NCBI RefSeq assembly: GCF_029623345.1 | Contig: NZ_JAPYKH010000010.1 | Span: 1 to 64,000 of the forward strand | Direction: 5' to 3' | Source: Sphingomonas phyllosphaerae | Lineage (GTDB): Bacteria; Pseudomonadota; Alphaproteobacteria; Sphingomonadales; Sphingomonadaceae | Length of the DNA stretch: 64,000 bases | In this document: positions 25,227 through 33,654 of the stretch, piece by piece | Numbering within the stretch: the stretch's first letter is position 1 | Layout: each line of letters starts with the position of its first letter | Notes under the pieces: generated by a model | The model's database searches: none | What the model was told of the DNA's origin: nothing | The model's input: only the letters and a program-made list of their open reading frames with translations | Position numbers and translations under genes: made by a program

Positions 25227-26786
25227 CTACGGCACTCGTACGATGCCGCCCCGCACCGCGGTCCGCCGGGCCAACGCGTCGAGCAGCACGGGCGGGTAGG
25301 GACCGACGACGACCGGCGCCTCCGGCGGGGTCACGTCGGCGCCGCGCAGGAGGCCGGCGCGCTGCACGTCGGCCTGCGCGTCGTGGAACGGCCGACGCAG
25401 CACATAGGCGCGCGCGTCCGCGGGCAGCGCGAGTCGCCCGTCGCGCGCCGGCACGGGCACGGCGAGCCCGCGACCCCAGCTGTCGAGCTGCGGCCCGGGC
25501 GCGACCAGCGGCACCACCGCGAAGGGGCAGGCTGGGCGGTGCAGCTGGACGCGGCACGCCATCTGCGTCGCCACGCCCATCGCCTCGCCGTCGACCAGCA
25601 GCGCCGCGCCGGGGTCGGCGGCGACCCGGGTCACCACCGCGCGCCAGTCCTCCCTGGGCAGATGCGGGCGGGTGAGCGCGACGCTCACCCCGAGCGCGAG
25701 CGCGAGCCCGACCAGCGCCGCGGCATAGGGACGCCCGCGCAGCGTGCCGACGCCGCGCGCCGCGAGCACCAGCGGGAACAGCGACAGCCACAGGATGGTG
25801 CGGTCGAGGAAGATCGGCTGCTTGAGGTTGAGGACGAGGAACAGCGCGGTGCCGACCGCGAGGCACGCGAGCGTCAGCCGCGTCACCGCCTCGCCGCGCC
25901 CGCGCCACGCCCCCAGCGCGACGAAGCCCGCGACCAGCAGCGGCGCGGGCAGCTGGAGCGCGCTGATCTGGCGCGATTGCAACAGCGTGGCGCCGTAGAC
26001 GAGCGCGCTCTTGCTCACCCCCAAGCCCTGCATCCAGCCGAGATTGCCGTTGGGCTGGGTGAGCTGCCGGAAGGTGATGTACAGCCACCAGGAGGAGGCC
26101 AGCACGATGACGCCGCCGGCGACCGCGAGCGCGATCCACAGCCGGCCTCGGAAAGGCCGGAAGCGCGCATCGACCAGCATCAGCGCGAGCGTCGCGGTGG
26201 CGGGCCAGATCACGCCAGTGGTGTGCAGGTAGATCCCCGCGACCGCGCCTGCGACGTACAGCAGCCAGCCGATGGCGCGGGCGCGCGACGTGGCCGCCAG
26301 AACGATCTGCACCAGCCCGGCGAAGGACACCGCCACCGCGAGGTAGAGGAAGATATAGGCGCGGACCTGGTGCGAGAAATACAGCTGCTGCGGCGATAGC
26401 GCGAGCAACAGCGCCGCTGCCACCGCGGCACGGCGGCCGTAGGCGCGCGCCATCGCGGCGTAGATCACCCCGATCGCGGCGAGGCTGGCGGCGATGCCGG
26501 GCACGCGCAGCCCGGCGTCGCTCAGCTCGGTGCCCTGGATCCACCAGCGCAGCAAGGTGTAGAACAGCGGCGGGTTGGTCTCGCGCAGCATCCACGCGCT
26601 CCACAGCCGCTCGGTCGGCTGCAACGCGAAGAAGACAGAGGCGAGCTCGTCGAACCATAGCGAGTAATCGGAGAAGGCGAGCCGCAGCATCCCCGCCACG
26701 AGCACCGCCGCGGACAGCGCCGCGAGCCCGATCCGCGATTCGAGTCCCGAGCCCGGCCAGCGCCGCGCGGTGTCGCTCCGCTCCAT
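25227..26786 (-). CDS. GT39/ArnT-like polytopic glycosyltransferase (GT-C)
   Basis: A 519-residue membrane protein with about 11-12 hydrophobic segments and the GT-C hallmark: an acidic motif in the first periplasmic loop (SLWFDELASVFFA, with Asp-Glu) followed by the pattern ETNPPLFYTLLRWW. Such enzymes take sugars from polyprenyl-phosphate donors in the periplasm. ATG 26786 is chosen for GAGGGGACG just upstream. It lies 35 bases after a fused lipid-sugar synthase/GtrA gene that would supply such a donor, so the pair probably adds a side sugar or modifies the polymer after flipping. The soluble C-terminal ~120 residues are periplasmic by analogy. Confidence 0.85.
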   Translation of the reverse strand: MERSDTARRWPGSGLESRIGLAALSAAVLVAGMLRLAFSDYSLWFDELASVFFALQPTERLWSAWMLRETNPPLFYTLLRWWIQGTELSDAGLRVPGIAASLAAIGVIYAAMARAYGRRAAVAAALLLALSPQQLYFSHQVRAYIFLYLAVAVSFAGLVQIVLAATSRARAIGWLLYVAGAVAGIYLHTTGVIWPATATLALMLVDARFRPFRGRLWIALAVAGGVIVLASSWWLYITFRQLTQPNGNLGWMQGLGVSKSALVYGATLLQSRQISALQLPAPLLVAGFVALGAWRGRGEAVTRLTLACLAVGTALFLVLNLKQPIFLDRTILWLSLFPLVLAARGVGTLRGRPYAAALVGLALALGVSVALTRPHLPREDWRAVVTRVAADPGAALLVDGEAMGVATQMACRVQLHRPACPFAVVPLVAPGPQLDSWGRGLAVPVPARDGRLALPADARAYVLRRPFHDAQADVQRAGLLRGADVTPPEAPVVVGPYPPVLLDALARRTAVRGGIVRVP

Positions 26787-26821
26787 CACGTCCCCTCTCC
26801 CCGCGCGAGCGCGCGGCGCGT

Positions 26822-28003
26822 TCAGCCGCGCTTGCGCCAGGTGAAGATCGACGACATCGCGTAGTTCCACACCGTGGTCACCGCGATCCCGGCGAGCGCC
26901 GACACAATCAGGTAATTCTGCCGCTGGTACAGGTAGTGCGCGATCCCGACATTGGCGAGGAAGCCGATGCCGCACACCAGGTTGAAGGTCAGCCAGCCCC
27001 ACCACAGCCTCCGTCCGGTCAGCCGCTGGTCGCGGTAGGTCAGCAGGTTGTTGAGCAGGAAGTTGCTGGTGGTGGCGACCAGCGTGGCGGCGCCCTGCGC
27101 GATCGCGAACGACCGCCCCTGATGCGCCGCGCCGTCGCCGAAGGTGAGCAGCGATTCCAGCACGATCGTCAGCACCAGGAAGTGGACGAACACGCCCGAC
27201 CCGCCGACCATCGCGAAGCTGATGAAGCGCACCGGTACATAGCGCCCGAACATCTTGTCGAGCAGCAGCTGGAGGTATTCCCACAGCACCAGGCTGTCGA
27301 GCTTGCTCTCGCCGTGCTGGCGCGTGCGAAAGGTATAGGGCACCTCCGCGACGCGCAGTGGCTCGGGGGTCGAGGCGGCGATGTCGAGCAGGATTTTGAA
27401 ACCCACGGTCGAGAGGTTGGGCAGCGCCGCCATGAAGGCGTCACGGCGCAGCATGAAGAAGCCGCTCATCGGGTCGGTGATCGGCGCGCGCGTCAGTCGA
27501 CCGGCGAGCCGCGTGGCGAAGCGGCTCATCGCCGCGCGGCGGCGGTCCCACTCGCCCACTCCACCACCGGCGACGTAGCGGCTGCCGACCACGACGTCGA
27601 CGTCGCCCTGCGTGATGCGGCGGAACATGTCGGTGAGCACGCGCTCGTCATGCTGCATGTCGCCGTCCATCACCGCCACGTACGGTGCGGCGGTGGCGAG
27701 GATGCCCTCGATACAGGCGGTCGACAGGCCACGCCGGCCGAAGCGCTGCACGACCCGCACGCGCGGGTCGGCCAGAGCGAGATCGCGCGCTTGGTCGGCG
27801 GTGCGGTCGGGCGAGTTGTCGTCGACGAACACCACCTCCCAGCGCACGCCCGCCAGCGCGGCGTCGAGCGCGGCGACGAGCAGCGGCACGTTGCGCGATT
27901 CATTGTACACCGGCACCACGATGGCGAGCTCGGCGGGCAACACGCGCCCCGGCGCCGCCTCGTGCAGGGTAGGCCGGTCCATTCTGTCTCCCGTGTCGAT
28001 CAT
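26822..28003 (-). CDS. Polyprenyl-phosphate glycosyltransferase fused to GtrA-like membrane domain
   Basis: A 393-residue two-domain protein. Residues ~25-245 are a DPM1-like GT2 domain: AIVVPVYNESRNVPLLVAAL, WEVVFVDDNSPDRT, YVAVMDGDMQHDE (DxD) and TDPMSGFFMLRR. Residues ~260-390 hold four hydrophobic segments ending in WNYAMSSIFTWR, the GtrA family. GT2 enzymes of this type make polyprenyl-phosphate-sugar and GtrA is thought to flip it, so the fusion combines synthesis and transfer across the membrane. ATG 28003 overlaps the upstream stop (ATGA); a second Met at residue 8 is possible. The next gene downstream is a GT39-like enzyme that could use the product. Confidence 0.9.
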   Translation of the reverse strand: MIDTGDRMDRPTLHEAAPGRVLPAELAIVVPVYNESRNVPLLVAALDAALAGVRWEVVFVDDNSPDRTADQARDLALADPRVRVVQRFGRRGLSTACIEGILATAAPYVAVMDGDMQHDERVLTDMFRRITQGDVDVVVGSRYVAGGGVGEWDRRRAAMSRFATRLAGRLTRAPITDPMSGFFMLRRDAFMAALPNLSTVGFKILLDIAASTPEPLRVAEVPYTFRTRQHGESKLDSLVLWEYLQLLLDKMFGRYVPVRFISFAMVGGSGVFVHFLVLTIVLESLLTFGDGAAHQGRSFAIAQGAATLVATTSNFLLNNLLTYRDQRLTGRRLWWGWLTFNLVCGIGFLANVGIAHYLYQRQNYLIVSALAGIAVTTVWNYAMSSIFTWRKRG

Positions 28004-29169
28004 CGTGACACCGCGTCGGTCGCGCTCGGCTGCGGATCGACCCGCACCGACAGCGCCGGGTCCCACACGGTGTAAGTCTTGCCCATGAACACCGACTCGA
28101 TCACGCCGACGCCGACCCCATAGAGGCTCAGCACCGCCGAGGAGGCGAGCGACAGCGGCTTGGCCTGGGTCTTCTCGCCGATTACGAGCAGCACCGCCGC
28201 GAGCAGCGCCAGCGCGCCCGTGACCGCCCAGCCGGCGGCCAGCGCGAAGCCGAGCGCCGCGCACAGCGCCGCGCCCGCGACGAAGAAGGGCATCAGCCAC
28301 TTCATGGGGCGGTGCGACACATAAGCGTAGAGCGGCAGGAAGCGCATGCGGCGCAGCTGCGGCCACATCGCGCGATGCACGTTGAGCGCCTGGCACGCGA
28401 TCCGCTGCTTGCGCCGCTTCTCCTCGTTGGCGCCGGTGGCGCTGCGCTCATACACCTCGACGTCGTCGGCGCTGACGATGCGCTTGCCCGCGATCAGGAT
28501 GGTGAGGCTGAGGAACAGATCGTCGATCAGATGCGGCGGCGGCGCGCGATGCAGCGCGCGGCGCATCATGAACATCGCGCCGTCGCAGCCGATCAGGCCC
28601 ATGCGGTCGCTCTCGATCCGCTTGATCTGCTCCTCGCGCTGCCAATAGCCCGAGCCGAGCGCGGCGGTCGCCGTCTCGTCCGAATTGGAGTAGATCAATC
28701 GTGCGGTGGCGCAGCCGACGCTGGGATCCGCGAGCCAGCGCGCCAGCCGGATCGCGACGTCGACCTGACTCTCCACGTTGGCGTCGGTGAACAGGATATA
28801 GTCGCTGCGGCTGCGCGCCACGAGAAGGTTCATCCCGAAGGTCTTGCCGGCGCGCTCGGCGCCTACCACCAGGTCGATCCGGTCGGCGTAGCGCTCCAGG
28901 ATCGCGACCGTGCCGTCCTGCGGCGAGTCGGCATAGACGTGGATCGTCGCCGGACCATAAGCCGCGGCGACCTCGATCAACCGCTCCACCTTGGCGGCGA
29001 TCACGTCCTGCTCGTTATAGGCGCTCATGCAGATCGCGAGCGACGGCGGCGGCGCACCCAGCGTCGTCGCCGGCGCCGCTGGACGCGCGCGCACGAAGAG
29101 ACGCAGGCTGAGCGGATAGGTCAGCAGCGGATGGACCGCGCATGCCAACAACACTGCGGCCGCCACCAT
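28000..29169 (-). CDS. Membrane-anchored glycosyltransferase family 2
   Basis: A 389-residue protein. One N-terminal hydrophobic segment (AAAVLLACAVHPLLTYPLSLRLF), a GT2 catalytic core (LAICMSAYNEQDVI; YILFTDANVES as D-A-N variant of the DxD; IKRIESDRMGLIGCDGAMFMMRR) and two to three C-terminal hydrophobic segments (MPFFVAGAALCAALGFALAAGW...). The layout resembles processive or membrane-bound GT2 enzymes, but the QxxRW motif of cellulose-synthase types appears only loosely as the KRRKQRI block. It is first in the minus-strand run and its upstream region is shared with the divergent export genes. Confidence 0.86.
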   Translation of the reverse strand: MVAAAVLLACAVHPLLTYPLSLRLFVRARPAAPATTLGAPPPSLAICMSAYNEQDVIAAKVERLIEVAAAYGPATIHVYADSPQDGTVAILERYADRIDLVVGAERAGKTFGMNLLVARSRSDYILFTDANVESQVDVAIRLARWLADPSVGCATARLIYSNSDETATAALGSGYWQREEQIKRIESDRMGLIGCDGAMFMMRRALHRAPPPHLIDDLFLSLTILIAGKRIVSADDVEVYERSATGANEEKRRKQRIACQALNVHRAMWPQLRRMRFLPLYAYVSHRPMKWLMPFFVAGAALCAALGFALAAGWAVTGALALLAAVLLVIGEKTQAKPLSLASSAVLSLYGVGVGVIESVFMGKTYTVWDPALSVRVDPQPSATDAVSR

Positions 29170-29385
29170 CGCGAGAACGATCGACGTATCTATTGGAAGT
29201 CGCCCCGACTAATGCCCGCGTACACTGGCCCCTGAGCGCTTAGAGTGTGGCGAGACGTTACCTGATGCAACGGAAAAACCAGGACTTACCATGTCAGAAC
29301 AGGACATCATGCTGCGCCGCACCATATTGACGGCGCGTCATCTTCACTGGTAGGTATCAACGCCGTTAACCGGGGAGCAGTGTCG
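29170..29385. promoter_or_regulatory. Divergent promoter region between glycosyltransferase and export genes
   Basis: A 216-base gap between two genes facing away from each other, less GC-rich than the coding DNA, so it must hold promoters in both directions. GGGGAG at 29372-29377 is the ribosome binding site of the export gene. No unambiguous -35/-10 pair could be called. Confidence 0.4.
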
Positions 29386-29940
29386 GTGCGTATCACAGCC
29401 TGTTGGGGTCTGATCCTGCTTGCCAATGCGGGCCTAGCGGGGGCGCAGAACGCGCCCGCGCCCGCCGCGGCGACGAGTGTGCCCGTCTATCTGCTCGGGC
29501 CGGGCGACAAGGTGCAGATCGCGGTCTACGGCGAGCAGGAGCTCACCGGCGAGCAGCTGGTCGGCCCCGACGGTAGCGTGACGCTGCCGCTGATCGGCCG
29601 CGTGATGGCGAAGGGCCGCTCGGCCAACCAGGTCTCCGAGGACATTCGCGCTCGGCTCGCCGATGGGTTCGTGCAGAACCCGAGCGTGGCGGTGACGATC
29701 GTCAACTATCGCCCCTTCTATATTCTCGGTGAGGTCAACACGCCTGGCCAGTATGAATATGCGCAGGGCATGACCGTCCTGTCCGCGGTCGCCCGCGCCG
29801 GCGGCTTCACCTATCGCGCCAAGAAGGGCGAGGTGTTCGTCAAGCGCGAGGGCGATCCGCAGGAATATCGCGTCCGCGTCACCAACGACCTGCTGATCCA
29901 GCCCGGCGACACGATCAGAGTCGGCGAGCGCTACTTCTGA
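29386..29940 (+). CDS. Polysaccharide export protein, Wza/GumB-type
   Basis: A 184-residue protein with signal peptide (ACWGLILLANAGLAGAQ) and a Poly_export domain (PVYLLGPGDKVQIAVYGEQEL...VSEDIRARLADGFVQNPSVAVTI) followed by one SLBB domain (YILGEVNTPGQYEYAQGMTVLSAVARAGG). It forms the periplasmic/outer-membrane channel for polymer export. At this length it is the short GumB type without Wza's C-terminal helix; no lipobox Cys is present. GTG 29386 is preferred over GTG 29380 because GGGGAG lies 8 bases before it but only 2 before the other. It overlaps the next gene by one base (TGATG). Confidence 0.93.
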   Translation: MRITACWGLILLANAGLAGAQNAPAPAAATSVPVYLLGPGDKVQIAVYGEQELTGEQLVGPDGSVTLPLIGRVMAKGRSANQVSEDIRARLADGFVQNPSVAVTIVNYRPFYILGEVNTPGQYEYAQGMTVLSAVARAGGFTYRAKKGEVFVKREGDPQEYRVRVTNDLLIQPGDTIRVGERYF

Positions 29941-31265
29941 TGCGCCGCGCTCTCTCGCGCGCGCGTCGGTCCGCGGCGGCGAACGCCCCGCTGGTCGGCG
30001 CGCTGCTCGCGGCGGGTGCGGCATGGCCGGTTGCCGCCGACGCGCAGGTCTTCGGTCAGTTGCTCGACTCCGAGATTCCGCTGACCACACAGACCGGACG
30101 CAATCAGGGCGTGCTCGAGCGGCAGAAGCCCGAGCTCTCGCCGATCGGCCTGCCGCTCGGCAGTTTCCGTCTCTACCCCGACGTAAGCGCCGGCATCGGC
30201 CTCACCACCAACGTGGTCGGCGCCTCGGCGAACCCGCGCTCGGACACGTTCGCGGTCGTGACGCCGCAATTGACGCTCCGCAGCGATTGGGGCCGGCATG
30301 AGCTGCGCGGCGTGGTAAACTACACGGGCGTGCGGTATCGCTGGACTTCCCCGCGCGACGAGGACGGTTTCCTCGCCGAGCTGAACGGGCGGCTCGACAT
30401 CTACGGCGACAGCCAGGTCAGCGGCGCTGCCTCATATCGTCGCACCTATGAGAGCCAGCAGGAGGCGAACTTCCCGGTGAACGGCGCCGGCTCTGTCGCG
30501 GTCGATCAGGCCCGTGGCATGTTGCGTGCAGCGTTGGTAACCAACCGCCTACGCTGGACCTTCAGCGGCGACTTCAACAACTTCCGTTACAACGACACGG
30601 TCAGTACCACCGGCACGCGGCTCGACCTCTCGTTCCGCGACCGCGACGTCTACCGCGGCACCGTGCGCGCCGAGTATCAGCTCAGCCCGGACAATTCGAT
30701 CTTCGCGCAAGGCACCTACCGGCGCACCGATTACGTGACGACCAACCCGCTCGACGATCGCACCAGCAGCGAATGGCGCGGCGGCGCGGGTGCGATCGCG
30801 GACGTCAGCGAGCTGCTGCGCGTCGCGGGCGGCGTCGGCTATTTCCGTCGTACCTATGCCAGCCCGGTCTTCGTGCCGATCGGCGGCATCGCGATCGATC
30901 TCCGCGCCGATTACTACTTATCGCCGCTGACCACGATCTCGGCCGTCGTCTCGCGTCAGCCCGAGGAAGCCGCGATCCGCGGGTCGCCGGGCTATATCGC
31001 CAGCCGGGCCGGGGCGCGGGTCAACCACGAGTTGCTCCGCAATCTTATCCCTTATCTCGGGCTGGATTACTTCACCGGCGACTTCAAGAACATCGATCGC
31101 AAGGACACCGGCGTCATCGCGGTCGGTGGCTTCGATTACACGCTCAATCGCCGGTGGGTGTTGAGCCTCGACGCCAATTACAGCTCGCGTCAGAGCTCGG
31201 GGGCGCAGCGCGGACCGGGGATCAACGAATTCCGCGCGCTCACCAGCATGAAATTCAGGATTTGA
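29940..31265 (+). CDS. Outer-membrane beta-barrel protein of the exopolysaccharide export block
   Basis: A 441-residue protein with an N-terminal signal sequence (LVGALLAAGAAWPVAADAQ, residues ~18-36) and a body of alternating hydrophobic/polar strands with many Tyr, Arg, Asp and Asn residues, ending in the aromatic-rich LTSMKFRI, which looks like a barrel-terminal strand. This fits the BBP2-type beta-barrel family often found beside Wza and Wzc genes. It may form or shape the outer-membrane export pore. Its start codon shares its A with the stop of the export gene, so the two are translationally coupled. Confidence 0.85.
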   Translation: MRRALSRARRSAAANAPLVGALLAAGAAWPVAADAQVFGQLLDSEIPLTTQTGRNQGVLERQKPELSPIGLPLGSFRLYPDVSAGIGLTTNVVGASANPRSDTFAVVTPQLTLRSDWGRHELRGVVNYTGVRYRWTSPRDEDGFLAELNGRLDIYGDSQVSGAASYRRTYESQQEANFPVNGAGSVAVDQARGMLRAALVTNRLRWTFSGDFNNFRYNDTVSTTGTRLDLSFRDRDVYRGTVRAEYQLSPDNSIFAQGTYRRTDYVTTNPLDDRTSSEWRGGAGAIADVSELLRVAGGVGYFRRTYASPVFVPIGGIAIDLRADYYLSPLTTISAVVSRQPEEAAIRGSPGYIASRAGARVNHELLRNLIPYLGLDYFTGDFKNIDRKDTGVIAVGGFDYTLNRRWVLSLDANYSSRQSSGAQRGPGINEFRALTSMKFRI

Positions 31266-31309
31266 CCCAGGGCGATGTCACCATCAGTCCCAGCCAGCGC
31301 AGGTAGTTT

Positions 31310-33424
31310 ATGAATCAGGAGACAATCCGAGACCCTGGACCGCAGGATCTCGCTGGGCTGTTCTCGCGTTTGAAGCGGCACCTGCCACTCAGCGTCGCGA
31401 TCGTCGCCGCCATGCTGGTTTTGGCCTATGTCGGCACCAAGCTGATGTCGCCCAAGTATACGGCCACGACTCAGCTGCAATATGCGCCGGCCGCGACGCT
31501 GGCACGCGATGCTGGCGCGCAGGCGCAGCGCTCGCTGACCGACCAGGAGCGTGACGCGGCGATCAGCGCGCAGCTGCAGATCGTCAACTCGCTGCCGGTC
31601 GCCAAGCAGGTGCTGCGCGACAAGGCCGTGCTGAACAACGCGCGCCTTCGCGAGGTGGCCAAGTCGATGGACCCGAGCGGCCAGTCTGTCGACGCGCTCG
31701 CCTCCGCGCTGCTCGCCAATGTCACGGCCACCCGCGTCGGTCAGACCCCGCTGTTCACGGTCAGCTACACCGATGCCAACCCGCTCGACGCGGCGCGCAT
31801 CGCCAACGCTTTCTCGCGCGCCTACCTCACGGTGCAGGCGCAGCAGAAGGCCGGCACCGAGGACGGCGGCAAGACCGACCTTAACAAGCAGCTCGAGCTG
31901 CTCGGCCAGCGCGCGCGCCAGGCCGATGCCGCGGTGGCGGCGTATCGCCTGCGCAACAACATCGTCGTCGACCCGACGTCGAGCGGGCAGGGGGATGCGC
32001 TCACCGACATGAACAACTCGCTCGCCGGCGCGCGCGGCGAGGCAGCGCAGGCCGCGGTGCGCGGCCAGGCGAGCGGCAGCACGGTGATCTCGGGCGGCGT
32101 AGACACCAGCGCGCTGTCGAGTCTGCGCCAGCAGCGCGCCGAGGCGGCGCGCGACCTCGCCGGGCTGAGCGCCCGCTATGGCGACCGCAACCCGCAGGTG
32201 ATCGATGCGCGTCAACGCGTCGCCGAGCTCGACAAATCGGTCGATCGCGAGATGTCGAGCGTGTCGCGCAGCGTCCGGGCCGAGTCCGACGCGGCACGCG
32301 CGCGCGCGGCCTCGATCGAGTCCAGCCTCGCGCAGACACAGGGTCGCCTCGCGTCGAACGTCCGCGCCGGCGTCGAACTGGCCGAGCTGCAGCGCCAGGC
32401 CGATGCCGCGCGCCAGCTCTACTCGAACCTGCTCGCCACGGTCGGCCAGCAGACCACCAACCTCGCGATCGTCCAACCGGACGCGCAGATCGTTGTGGAG
32501 GCGGTGCCGCCGCTCAACCCCTCGTCGCCGCGGCTGCTGATCAACCTGCTGGTCGGCTTCGCGCTGGGTGCCGCGCTAGCCCTGGCGCTGGCCTATCTGC
32601 GTGAGCGCTGGTCGCAGACGATCAACACGATCGACGACATCCAGCGCCTGCTCGGCGTCGACTTCCTCAACTCGATCCCGACGCTCACCTCGGCGATCGA
32701 CAAGCCGCGGACGAAGGACCCGGCCGAAGCGGTGATCCTGCATCCGATGTCGTCCTACGCCGAGGCGTTCCGCAGCCTGGCGACCACGCTGATCTTCGAC
32801 GCGCGCGAGGCGCAGACCGAGGGCGGCCGCGTTATCGCCGTCACGTCCGCGCTGCCGCGCGAGGGCAAGACCACGACCACGACCTCGATGGCGCGCGTGC
32901 TGGCGATGGCCTCGACCAAGGTCGTGATCATCGACGCCGACCTGCGGCGCCGCTCGGTGACCCAGGCGATGTGCCCCGACGCCGCGATCGGCTGGACCAA
33001 CGCGCTCAACGGCGAGGCGACGCTGCGCGACGTCATGATCACCGACCAGACCGGCGCGATCATCCTGCCGATCACGCCGGGCGCGGAGAAGAGCCAGCGC
33101 ATCTTCGAGACCGAGGCGTTCAAGGACATGCTCGCCACGCTGCGGCGCGAGTTCGAGGTGATCCTGATCGACACCGCGCCGGTGCTCGCGGTGGTGGACA
33201 CGCGCACGATGATCCCGCTGGTCGATTCGCTCGCGCTGCTGACACACTGGCGCCGCACCCCGGTGAAGGCGGTGCGCGCCGCGCTCCACCAGATCGAGTC
33301 CGTCGGTGGCTCTGTTGCGGGTGTGGCGATGACGATGGTCAACCTCAAGACCCAGGCGCAGTCGGGCTATGGCGACGCGTCGTACTACTACACCGACATG
33401 AAGGAATATTACGTCAGCAACTGA
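31310..33424 (+). CDS. Polysaccharide copolymerase with fused tyrosine autokinase (Wzc-type)
   Basis: A 704-residue inner-membrane protein that controls chain length and export. The N-terminal Wzz part has a membrane segment at residues ~27-45, a long coiled-coil-prone periplasmic region with a Pro/Gly-containing end, and a second membrane segment near 401-425. The cytoplasmic BY-kinase has Walker A (PREGKTTTTT, ~residue 516), Walker A' (VVIIDADLRR, ~539) and Walker B (VILIDTAP, ~617). The C-terminus carries a tyrosine cluster (six Tyr in the last 18 residues) that would be phosphorylated in trans. No Wzb-type low-molecular-weight tyrosine phosphatase gene is seen here. The gene follows the barrel gene by 44 bases. 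Confidence 0.95.
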   Translation: MNQETIRDPGPQDLAGLFSRLKRHLPLSVAIVAAMLVLAYVGTKLMSPKYTATTQLQYAPAATLARDAGAQAQRSLTDQERDAAISAQLQIVNSLPVAKQVLRDKAVLNNARLREVAKSMDPSGQSVDALASALLANVTATRVGQTPLFTVSYTDANPLDAARIANAFSRAYLTVQAQQKAGTEDGGKTDLNKQLELLGQRARQADAAVAAYRLRNNIVVDPTSSGQGDALTDMNNSLAGARGEAAQAAVRGQASGSTVISGGVDTSALSSLRQQRAEAARDLAGLSARYGDRNPQVIDARQRVAELDKSVDREMSSVSRSVRAESDAARARAASIESSLAQTQGRLASNVRAGVELAELQRQADAARQLYSNLLATVGQQTTNLAIVQPDAQIVVEAVPPLNPSSPRLLINLLVGFALGAALALALAYLRERWSQTINTIDDIQRLLGVDFLNSIPTLTSAIDKPRTKDPAEAVILHPMSSYAEAFRSLATTLIFDAREAQTEGGRVIAVTSALPREGKTTTTTSMARVLAMASTKVVIIDADLRRRSVTQAMCPDAAIGWTNALNGEATLRDVMITDQTGAIILPITPGAEKSQRIFETEAFKDMLATLRREFEVILIDTAPVLAVVDTRTMIPLVDSLALLTHWRRTPVKAVRAALHQIESVGGSVAGVAMTMVNLKTQAQSGYGDASYYYTDMKEYYVSN

Positions 33425-33430
33425 CGCCAG

Positions 33431-33456
33431 GCGGCGCCGGCGGAGGCCGGCGCCGC
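33431..33456 (+). terminator. Perfect 11-bp hairpin after the kinase gene
   Basis: GCGGCGCCGGC (33431-33441) and GCCGGCGCCGC (33446-33456) pair perfectly over a 4-base loop, six bases after the kinase stop. There is no T run, so it may stabilise the mRNA end or act with other factors rather than being a classic rho-independent terminator. Confidence 0.5.
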
Positions 33457-33460
33457 GCGA

Positions 33461-33556
33461 CGTCATCCCGAACTCACTTCGGGATCCACCGTGCCGCATC
33501 GCCAGGTGCCGCGGTGCGCGCCGACGGGTGGATCCTGAGACAAGCTCAGGATGACG
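33461..33556. repeat. Intergenic palindromic element, CGTCATCC...GGATGACG family (copy B)
   Basis: Starts CGTCATCCCGAACTCACTTC and ends CAAGCTCAGGATGACG; inside lie GGATCCACCGTGCCGC and its partner GGTGGATCC. Each half forms its own hairpin (CCCGAA/TTCGGG; CCTGAG/CTCAGG), giving a two-headed element. It matches the element at 54725-54819 in plan and partly in sequence. Confidence 0.75.
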
Positions 33557-33654
33557 CCGGCTAGTGTGATCACGGCGACGCTCTTGCCATCCGCAAAGCC
33601 CGTATCGCCCGACGAGGAGGACCGACCATCCCGGCGCAACGCCTCGAACGCGCG

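Noticed and set aside
25000..26658. Extension of the GT4 gene at 23794 to a 954-codon protein
   Set aside because: The upstream part overlaps the GT39-like gene in another frame and is Arg/Ala-rich; the GT4 fold begins at GTG 24999.
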